Shown: positions 6,707 to 13,800 of the stretch, piece after piece | Numbering within the stretch: position 1 is the stretch's first letter | Layout: the number at the start of each line of letters is the position of its first letter | IMG/VR virus record: IMGVR_UViG_3300043411_001777 | Coordinates: 89,968-153,967 of that record | DNA length: 64,000 bases | Reading direction: 5' to 3' (one strand) | From: a virus | Position numbers and translations under genes: made by a program | The notes under the pieces: model-generated | The model's database searches: none | Told to the model about the DNA's origin: nothing | Seen by the model: the letters and a program-made list of their open reading frames with translations, nothing else

Positions 6707-7329
6707 TCGAATTTCTATGTTGGTGGGTCTTTGGGGCCACTATATGGTTTTTCATGTCTTTGACGATTGACGGGTTGATCGTCAATCGTCGGGGCCGGCA
6801 CTATGAAAAGTGGCTCGAAAAGGCGGAACTGTCGGAGCCCACTTTGCCACGATTCCTACGCTGGCTCCTTCTTTGGCCCTTGGGGCTCATCCTCAGTATC
6901 TATGCCTATTCAAAGGGCATGACGCTTGTGGAGCTTAACCACAAGCTCTTCGAGGCTAAAGAACAAGAACAGCTACAGATCAAGAACAACATCGGGACAC
7001 CTATCCGCCCCCCGAAGTGGACGGCAATACATCTAAACGGCAAGACGTGCTACGTTCATTGGGTGACTTTCCCCATCGGGTCGTTTCTAACGCATCTGGC
7101 CGTTATTGAACGAAATGGGGTTTCAGTCTACCGAATAGGGGTGTTTCAAACCCCTAGAAAGGAAGTTAAAATCGTGAAAAAGCCGTTCCCCGATTACAAG
7201 ATCGGGGACTTCAGCCGTGCAAAAGATTGGGTTGACGAGGACGCCGATTTCTTGGCCCTGTGCAACCCGTTGCGTTTTGAGCAGCTACAGAATTGGCACG
7301 CGACTAACGGCTTTCCTGAGTCTCGATAG
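6703..7329 (+). CDS. Two-helix membrane protein, function unknown
   Basis: The frame is open upstream to 6649, but ATG 6703 overlaps the stop of the cpREC gene as ATGA and places the first hydrophobic segment right at the N-terminus, so it was chosen. The 208-residue product has two likely transmembrane helices, at about 4-25 (W-W-V-F-G-A-T-I-W-F-F) and 51-70 (W-L-L-L-W-P-L-G-L-I-L), joined by a basic/acidic loop. A soluble domain of about 135 residues with beta-rich character follows. No enzymatic motif is seen. Coupling with cpREC suggests a shared role, unproved. Confidence 0.65.
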   Translation: MIEFLCWWVFGATIWFFMSLTIDGLIVNRRGRHYEKWLEKAELSEPTLPRFLRWLLLWPLGLILSIYAYSKGMTLVELNHKLFEAKEQEQLQIKNNIGTPIRPPKWTAIHLNGKTCYVHWVTFPIGSFLTHLAVIERNGVSVYRIGVFQTPRKEVKIVKKPFPDYKIGDFSRAKDWVDEDADFLALCNPLRFEQLQNWHATNGFPESR

Positions 7330-7831
7330 TTTGAAGAATTCTCTCCTGCACAGGAGAGAGCTTCATGTTCCCCCTAAACGTAGGCAGGCCCGTATCTCGG
7401 TCAAGCCTTCGACTGGTGAGCCCAATGGCTCCAGGCTTCAGCATTTTAACCAGCTCGGGATTCACGTGGTGAATAGAGATATCCCAATCCAGGGTAAGTG
7501 ACATTCCTGCATGAACGATGATTGGGTTAACTCCGTCAAGCGAAATAGCTTTCTTCTGTCGGTATAGCGAAATACCCCCAGTTGTCCGCAACTCCAAATC
7601 GAAGTATTTTACGGGACGTGGGTGGCTAGCCTTGAATTCCAGGTTGAACCGACAGGACAACCTCTTATCCCCAAGACGGATTTGAGGACGCGAAAGCGTC
7701 GCCCACCCATGAATAACCAATTCAATGTCGTCTCGTTCCACCAATCGGTGTAGGGCTTCTTGCTCGTCTTCAGTGAGAGGGACGTAGAGGCCATTAGGGT
7801 TTGCACCGCCAAAGATGTTCTTTTCTGTCAT
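7304..7831 (-). CDS. Hypothetical protein
   Basis: The frame extends upstream to 7942, but ATG 7831 has AAGG seven bases before it and the extra N-terminal residues are low-complexity and basic, so 7831 is the likely start (175 residues). The product is a mixed alpha/beta soluble protein with T-E-D-E-Q-E-A-L-H-R-L near the N-terminus and a beta-rich core. It converges with the plus-strand membrane-protein gene and overlaps its last 26 bases. No family is recognised. Confidence 0.6.
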   Translation of the reverse strand: MTEKNIFGGANPNGLYVPLTEDEQEALHRLVERDDIELVIHGWATLSRPQIRLGDKRLSCRFNLEFKASHPRPVKYFDLELRTTGGISLYRQKKAISLDGVNPIIVHAGMSLTLDWDISIHHVNPELVKMLKPGAIGLTSRRLDRDTGLPTFRGNMKLSPVQERILQTIETQESR

Positions 7832-7835
7832 TGCC

Positions 7836-8357
7836 TTAAACCTTCTGGCTCTTGTTAAGGATCCCAACAACCTTCTTCGTGTTCCAGCGGCCTTTAGGCA
7901 ACTTGATTTGCAGACTATCTGCCAAGGCCTCCAGCTCTGCACGAGTCATCGTAATGTTGGCTACAGCACCTTCAGCATCTTCGATGTCATCGTCGTCATC
8001 GTCGTCACGATCGGGAATTGTCTCAATCGTTTCATCCTGAACGAGAGCCTCTAACTCGCGATCCTCAGCTTCGTAATCGATGGGCGACTCTTCGTAGGCC
8101 TGAGGCTCAAATGTAACATCCTCAATGAGGGGATCTACGGTGGGGTCTACAGGTGGCTCTGCTTGAGCCACCACAACATCAAACTCCTTTGGAGCTACAA
8201 CCTCTGGGGCATCCTGTTCGATGCGGGGGGGGCCAACAGCGGGCCCCCAACCTGGGCCATGCTCGGGTCCGGTATCGATTCGTGGGCTATCCCCAGGGAT
8301 CGATAGCTTTCCCTTGTTCATTTGATGCATTCTGGCACTGGGTGGGCGATATGTCAT
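7836..8357 (-). CDS. Acidic protein with C-terminal SAP/Rho-N-like helical unit
   Basis: ATG 8357 follows AGGAG and is preferred over an upstream start at 8453 (173 residues). The N-terminal part is Pro/Gly-rich. The middle is very acidic, including a run of seven aspartates (around 8000). The last ~37 residues (M-T-R-A-E-L-E-A-L-A-D-S-L, then a Lys/Arg-rich turn and K-K-V-V-G-I-L-N) resemble SAP, HeH or Rho N-terminal helix-extended-loop-helix units, which often bind nucleic acids. Overall charge suggests a DNA-mimic or scaffold-like role, which is speculation. Confidence 0.6.
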   Translation of the reverse strand: MTYRPPSARMHQMNKGKLSIPGDSPRIDTGPEHGPGWGPAVGPPRIEQDAPEVVAPKEFDVVVAQAEPPVDPTVDPLIEDVTFEPQAYEESPIDYEAEDRELEALVQDETIETIPDRDDDDDDDIEDAEGAVANITMTRAELEALADSLQIKLPKGRWNTKKVVGILNKSQKV

Positions 8358-8358
8358 C

Positions 8359-8676
8359 TCAGAATCTCCTCTGACCTTTACCTGCGAATCGTATAGCGGA
8401 AACACCCTTCCGATTCCATGTTGATTGAAACTCATCATTACGGCGAGACTCATCCCGTCCAGTAACTAAAGCACGTATCCGCGCCAAACGTGTTTGTTCA
8501 GCCGTGGACATATTAGGGAAGAGCCGCTCGAAAGAACTTAAGGCATCCGGAATCCGGTTAAGCCAATCAAGAATGGTGGTGTCATCAATCATAGCTGGAT
8601 TCTCTGGGAAATCCTCTGGGGGAGTTAAGCCCCTCAGAAGATTTTGACCCGAATTGTTGATCCACCATTCTGACAT
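8359..8676 (-). CDS. Hypothetical small protein
   Basis: The 105-residue product begins with S-E-W-W-I-N and has a largely helical middle and an Arg/Lys-rich C-terminus (G-R-D-E-S-R-R-N-D-E-F). GGAG lies upstream of ATG 8676. The stop codon is one base from the start of the next gene on this strand, so the genes are co-transcribed. No motif is recognised. Confidence 0.6.
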   Translation of the reverse strand: MSEWWINNSGQNLLRGLTPPEDFPENPAMIDDTTILDWLNRIPDALSSFERLFPNMSTAEQTRLARIRALVTGRDESRRNDEFQSTWNRKGVSAIRFAGKGQRRF

Positions 8677-8695
8677 TATGACTCCGCCTTCTGGG

Positions 8696-8717
8696 GCCGT
8701 TCTAAATGCTGAACGGC
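8696..8717 (-). other. Intergenic RNA hairpin
   Basis: GCCGTTC (8696-8702) and GAACGGC (8711-8717) are perfect inverted arms of seven bases around an eight-base loop, in the 50-base gap between two minus-strand genes. No T-run follows, so it is not a standard terminator. It may be a transcript-processing or stability element. Confidence 0.4.
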
Positions 8718-8726
8718 ATAGACAGA

Positions 8727-9089
8727 TTATTCCAGGACTTGGTCCAAGTCCACCTTATTCGCCATAGCTGCAAGCGCCGCCAGTTTGCCGGTCTTGAGAA
8801 TCGGCTCCGGAGCCTTGAAAGGCACCGCCTCCGGATTGTCTTTCAAGGGCACAACGGCCGCATCGAAAAAGCAAACCTCTGAGGTTTGGACCGCCTCTGA
8901 GGTTTGGACCGCCTCTGAGGTTTGGACCGCCTCTGAGGTTTGGACCGCCTCTGAGGTAACCACTACAGGGTCGCACAAGTATTCCGTCGTCATTTTCGCA
9001 ACCTGCTGATCGGAAATCTCCTCTCCGAAAAGGTCATCCAAAGGAATAACGGGGCCCACTGCTTCTGCATATCGTTTCATACTGCTCAC
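8727..9089 (-). CDS. Protein with hexapeptide (SEAVQT) tandem repeat
   Basis: The 120-residue product contains four S-E-A-V-Q-T repeats plus a partial fifth (around residues 45-70), encoded by an almost perfect 18-base DNA repeat. The flanking regions are unique: an N-terminal P-L-D-D-L-F-G-E-E-I segment and a C-terminal K-L-A-A-L-A-A-M helical part. The start is GTG 9089, overlapping the stop of the FmdB-like gene (GTGA); ATG 9080 is an alternative. Function is unknown. Confidence 0.6.
   Translation of the reverse strand: MSSMKRYAEAVGPVIPLDDLFGEEISDQQVAKMTTEYLCDPVVVTSEAVQTSEAVQTSEAVQTSEAVQTSEVCFFDAAVVPLKDNPEAVPFKAPEPILKTGKLAALAAMANKVDLDQVLE
8876..8957 (-). repeat. 18-bp tandem repeat, about 4.5 copies, inside a coding region
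   Basis: The unit CCTCTGAGGTTTGGACCG (plus-strand reading) recurs at 8876, 8894, 8912 and 8930 without change, with a partial copy at 8948-8957. Since 18 is a multiple of three, copy-number changes keep the frame. The perfect identity suggests recent expansion by slippage. Confidence 0.95.
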
Positions 9090-9283
9090 TTATCGTAACT
9101 GTCTTTGTACCAGCCACCACCCTTCAGTTGAAAGCTGTTCGTGCTGATAAGCCGTTCCAATTCCCCTCGGCACAACTCTTCCAAAAGTTGGGCGGGACAC
9201 TCTGGCGCTGGTGTATCCCACCGAGCCATCCTAAACTCGTGAGCAGCACCACACTTCTTACACCGATATTCGTAAATTGGCAT
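9086..9283 (-). CDS. FmdB-family zinc-ribbon protein
   Basis: The 65-residue protein begins M-P-I-Y-E-Y-R-C8-K-K-C11-G and ends with S-F-Q-L-K-G-G-G-W-Y-K-D-S-Y, both hallmarks of the FmdB/CxxC-CxxC-SSSS zinc-ribbon family. The second metal-binding pair is odd: instead of C-x2-C there are C29 and C38, eight residues apart, so zinc coordination may be altered. Members are small regulators or accessory factors of mostly unknown role. It overlaps the genes on both sides by four or fewer bases. Confidence 0.8.
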   Translation of the reverse strand: MPIYEYRCKKCGAAHEFRMARWDTPAPECPAQLLEELCRGELERLISTNSFQLKGGGWYKDSYDK

Positions 9284-10044
9284 CAGATCACACTCAGTAC
9301 ACCGCTCCAGCCCACCTGGCGCGTGTCATAACTGTCTACCGTGTAGACCTGCAACCGATACGGCAGTTCCTCAGAAACTAACTGCTTTTGCAGCTTTGCT
9401 GCAATGGCACGTCCTGCCACATCATAAATCGAAAACTCCGGATTCCAATTCCGGAAGTTATCCACCGATACAGTCCACGAAGACGAAGCCACCACTTTGG
9501 GAGCCTCACCACGAACAACCACAAAAGGAAGCTGTGTTGCTACTGCCTCCCACAACAGATCCGTAGCCGACCGACGCCCCTGAGTTGTGGACATCGCCAC
9601 AAAGGCCGCTTCTTGCCTCTCAGAAAGAGTTTCAGGCATCGAAGGCTCACCTACGTCCTGAGCGGCAGGAAAGCTCCCAGCCCTATAATTCGGGTGCTCA
9701 CGCTCTCCTGGATTCTCTTCCTGATAGGCACGGATGGCTTCTAGCATATCCTGGGATGCCTTTCGCAACTGTGCCCCAACCGCAACAGGGTTCAGGCTAT
9801 TCGTTCGCACAGGGACCGCAGGATGAACTCCAGGAGGTAGTGGAGTTGTCCGGAACTCTGGAATATCCCCGTCAAATTGACGACGCTCTATCAAATCCCC
9901 TTCTCTAAGCAAGTTTGCCCCCCGCTCCTTACGGATGAGAGCGAAAACTTGCTTAGCAAGCTCTGGGGAGCGGCTCAGCTTTTGAGCCAGCAACACAGGA
10001 TTATCCAGCAATAATCGAATCTCAAGTGGTAATTCGGCAATCAT
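9283..10044 (-). CDS. Hypothetical protein
   Basis: The 253-residue product has a helical N-terminus with repeated Leu/Arg patterns (E-L-P-L-E-I-R-L-L-L-D-N), a Pro-rich middle (about 60-80), and a C-terminal part from about residue 150 that looks alpha/beta. No signal peptide, membrane segment or catalytic motif is visible. Start and stop both overlap neighbours as ATGA, so it belongs to the same operon. No family is recognised. Confidence 0.6.
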   Translation of the reverse strand: MIAELPLEIRLLLDNPVLLAQKLSRSPELAKQVFALIRKERGANLLREGDLIERRQFDGDIPEFRTTPLPPGVHPAVPVRTNSLNPVAVGAQLRKASQDMLEAIRAYQEENPGEREHPNYRAGSFPAAQDVGEPSMPETLSERQEAAFVAMSTTQGRRSATDLLWEAVATQLPFVVVRGEAPKVVASSSWTVSVDNFRNWNPEFSIYDVAGRAIAAKLQKQLVSEELPYRLQVYTVDSYDTRQVGWSGVLSVI

Positions 10045-10520
10045 TTCTTAATGTTCCCTTCTCGATCAAGTTTGATGCGTGCTCCGGGGGCAACCCTCTT
10101 TTCAGGTTTCGCATCCCAAGCATCTCCGGGAGCCCGCACTTCCCTAGGAGGGGCTGCCCCGTCACCCACATACAACCCACTTTTGGGCAGAATGGCATTC
10201 TTCCCTGAAACCAAAGGTGGGGGCACAGGCCTCGGAGCTGTCGGAGTTGTCCAGATTTCCAGCGGGGCCGTGTGTTCTAACCCTACGAAATCTGGAAGGT
10301 TGGCCCATTTCGAATGTTCCTTCTGAGACACTTGCGGGGTGTTGAAAAACCGGTCCTCCTGGCTATTGACCCGTTTGCTAAACGGGTCGCCTCCCCATTT
10401 AGAACGCTCACAAGCCGTGTTTCGACAGAACTTGCAAAAGGCAGCTTCCAAATCCTGCTCTGTGGATTTAGGCTCAACCTTGCGCATATCCTCTAAACAC
10501 CCCCCTCCAAAGTCCTTCAT
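10041..10520 (-). CDS. Hypothetical protein with CxxC cluster
   Basis: The 159-residue product has C-K-F-C-R-N-T-A-C near residues 29-37, a possible metal site, followed by a long Pro-rich and probably disordered C-terminal region. AAGGAG lies eight bases before ATG 10520, which supports this start over the internal Met12. It overlaps both neighbours by ATGA. No function is assigned. Confidence 0.6.
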   Translation of the reverse strand: MKDFGGGCLEDMRKVEPKSTEQDLEAAFCKFCRNTACERSKWGGDPFSKRVNSQEDRFFNTPQVSQKEHSKWANLPDFVGLEHTAPLEIWTTPTAPRPVPPPLVSGKNAILPKSGLYVGDGAAPPREVRAPGDAWDAKPEKRVAPGARIKLDREGNIKK

Positions 10521-10855
10521 TTCAAAGACTCCTTACTTCGAGCTGGGGGTGTAGTGTTTGGAACCTGACCAATCGGAGTTGGTGACTTTCCGGCCAAAGT
10601 TACCATATGGGGTCTCCCATGAACGATTGCCAGTTTACGAACATGGGGGCAATCAAGACACTTGAGGGGGTGCATCTCTCTCAGACCACACACCTTCAAG
10701 TACACCAAATACTGCTGATACTCTGCTGGTGACACACTGTCTCGAACCTTCTCCGGGTCATCATTCAAAAATGAACACGGTGGGGGGAAGTTCTTCCAGT
10801 GGAAGCAAAGCAACAGTTCTTCTTTGCCCTTCATGGTGTGTTTTATAGGCCGCAT
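10517..10855 (-). CDS. Hypothetical small cysteine-containing protein
   Basis: The 112-residue product contains C-F-H-W, C-S-F, V-C-G-L and C-L-D-C-P-H elements that could bind a metal or an iron-sulfur cluster, though the spacing matches no family I know. It begins six bases after the polymerase stop codon. A Pro-rich tail closes the protein. Confidence 0.55.
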   Translation of the reverse strand: MRPIKHTMKGKEELLLCFHWKNFPPPCSFLNDDPEKVRDSVSPAEYQQYLVYLKVCGLREMHPLKCLDCPHVRKLAIVHGRPHMVTLAGKSPTPIGQVPNTTPPARSKESLK

Positions 10856-10860
10856 GGGAT

Positions 10861-13800
10861 TTAGGCCCCTTCTGCTTTAAGTGCTTGGAGAATCGAAGGG
10901 TGGAACTTCCAACCTGGGTTCCACCCTTCAAGGACAGCACCCGTAGAGTCTAATAACCGTAGCTCGCACGTTCCCGCCACATTCTTATGCCACCGATGAA
11001 GAAGATCACTCAAATGCTGAGCATTGGAGGGAGACAGACTAATACGCAGCTTATATTCCAGAATACTAGAATCGGCCTGGGGCGGACTGGACTGAGGCTG
11101 ACTGGGCTGCGCAGTAGCTCCCTCTATCACAGGGGCCATTACGCCCAGAGGGGCCTTTAGCATTTCTTCTGTCCACTGGATATGCTCCCCATACGGAGAC
11201 TGCGCAAAGGCCTCCAAAGTCTGGAGTTTGAATAGTGGTGCCAATGCCTCCGGGAAACGGGGAAGCTGCTCCCAATTCAGGCCCGCTTTAGCAGCCGCGT
11301 CAGGGTTCTTGATCTTCTTGTTTCCGACGTAACGAACCTCACCAGAACGCATGGAATCCAAATTCCAAGGAACCGACCAATCCTTACCGATTTCAACGTC
11401 CGAAGTGAGCGGGACGGGCCACTTCCGACCTTTAATGAAGTCGTTATTGATCATGATGAGACGGATGGTCTCAATCGCCTCTTCAAGGATTGAGCCGTGG
11501 ATCCGGAAGACCAATTCGTCGTGCATGGTGATGAACATCTTGACCTTGTCCAACCACCCCTTCTTCTTCACCATTCGGTAAATAAGAGCCATTGCGATTT
11601 TGGTAATGTCCGCCGAAAGACCCTGCACGGGTCCGTTAATCGAGTTTCGTTCGGATTTGGAGCGAAAGAACCCGTCGGGGCTATTGATATCCGGAAGGCT
11701 CAGTTTCCGACCGAAAGCGGTAAACACAAAGCCATTCTTGTGGGCGAAACTCTTCTGTGCCTCCCACCACCGAGCGAGGCCAGGATATTGCTTATCGAAG
11801 GTCGTCTTAATGCGATAGCCTTCGTTCTTATCGCCACCAACTGCACGCTGTGCAGCGCTCCCTCCGCCGCCATAAACCATAGCAAAATTAAGCTGTTTGG
11901 CCTTCTGACGCAGGAACTTCCAATCCGGCTTTTGCGCGGAGTTTTCGCCATACACCGACAATGCCGTCAGCGTGTGGAGGTCACCGATCTTATCGGAGCC
12001 GCACTTCGGACAACGAGGCGGAGGTGTCTTAGGCGTACCCTGGGTGAAATCACATTCGAATTTGAACTCGCAAGCACTGCAACGGAAATACTCAGCCAGC
12101 CATTTAGGCTCGCGGGACAGATTCGTGACAATGCGAAGCTCGACGCCCGAGTAATCGCAATTGAAGCTGAACAAATGTCCAGCTAGCGCGAAATTATGAC
12201 TTCCATCGACGGTAGCGCAAAACACTTTTTCCACACGATCAGTCGGCTCCACGGACTTAACAACCCAATAAGCCCTTTCTGAGCCCGTCCCGCCGCAATC
12301 TGGGCACTCGTCCTGCCAGACGTTGCCTTCCCCGTCGCACCGGTCTATTCCGACCCCGAGCCCGCCGCACCCGTGGCACTGGCCACCACCTTCCTCCGGG
12401 CCAACGTATATCGAGCGCATTCTAGCCCCCGGCCTTAACTCCCGGGTGGTAACTTCTACGTAGGTTTTACCTGAGTAATCCCAAACCGACCATCTATGCT
12501 CGGCAGTTGCCGATACAACTTTCTCGGACCCTCTTTGGGTAAAGATGATCTTTTGTAGGGGTTGCACCCCAAAACACCAAATTGGTGCGTCTACCCAAGT
12601 TCCGACCCCATTCTTATTTGTCAATAAACGTTGCGTGGTTCCAGCCAAACCCCCAATCTGTTTGATTCCATCTGCCGTAATAATCTCGGTCTCAGCCGCA
12701 AAGCAATTATGAACCACCAAACCGTTAGCTTGGAAGTTGTTCCCGTCAGGAACGGTCAGATCCCAAACCGCGGCCTCACCGTCGGAGCACACCGATTCCA
12801 ACTCATCTGTAAACGTCCGACCCCACGACTTGTCCTTTGGAAGCCGGTTTCCAGTGAGCATCAGAAGCTTCTCTTGATTTCGGGCCTCCGAAAAACCAAT
12901 CCGATCGGTGAACCGGATGATGTCTGCACTGTCCTCAATCCTCAGATGGTCATTCGAGCGGACAGAACGAACACCTTGCTTTAGAAGCAGAACCTGCAAC
13001 TCCTGAGCAACAGGCCCACCTATCAGCAAGTCAATGTGGTCAGTAACCTTGGCGTCCAACTCGAAAACACCGCGAAGGAATGAGGCTTGAACCCCAACCG
13101 AAGAAAGCCAAACTTCCTCGGGAATGGAATTCGGTACGTCCCCCCACTTTTTAGTGAAGTCCTGCACCCAACGAGCAAATTGATTCCCCCAGAATCGGAA
13201 CTCACCGTCTCCTAGGTACTTCTCCTTGAAGCTCACCCCGAATAGAAACTGGGACCAATCATTGGTGGTCCTCATGTAATCAACACCGCCCAACGAACCG
13301 AACTTGAAGCCCACAGAAACAGGGAGCTTGCCCTTGGACTCCACAAAGCCGGACCCGAACACGCGCCCAAGAAACTCAGCAACCAACTCGTCAAAGTGAG
13401 CCGGCACCCTTGCGGCCGTACGGCTCTGTCCAAGCGATTCTGCGAGCGGAGGCAGGGCGACATAGGGCTGGGCCGTGTACGCGTCTACAGCCGCAAGAAC
13501 ACACCGATCTCCGGGCCGTAGCTTGCCAGCCTCAACCCACGTCCTCCCCGTGTCGCGCTCAACACGCATAAGATGGTCGGACGTGACCCGTAGTTCATAG
13601 CCAGAGCGGGTCCGGACCCGAACCACGGGCTTAGTGCCATTATAGGTGACCGCACTTACCGGCTTCCAGCCATTTTCGGTCAGAACCAAATCCCCAATGG
13701 CCACATCACGAATCCGAAGGTCCCCTCGGGACGTTGGGATTCGTGCATTTTCATCCACGCAAGCAACTACGAACTCATCCTCTTCCGCTACGATTGTCTC

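Noticed and set aside
7341-7358. Perfect inverted repeat after the plus-strand membrane-protein gene, considered as a terminator
   Set aside because: Only two bases separate the arms, no T-run follows on either strand, and it lies in the coding part of the opposite gene.
8876-8957. CRISPR-like direct repeats
   Set aside because: The repeats are adjoining with no spacers and lie in frame in a coding gene.
11497-12186. Long plus-strand frame (229 codons) opposite the DNA polymerase
   Set aside because: It is fully antisense to conserved polymerase and intein sequence, has no Shine-Dalgarno-supported start and shows no recognisable motif; it is a shadow of the coding strand.
12160-13761. Reading the insert as a single large intein
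   Set aside because: Two full sets of blocks A, B, F and G are present, with an Asn-Cys junction in the middle that fits both an intein end and an intein start. Joint removal as one unit stays possible and is noted in the findings.
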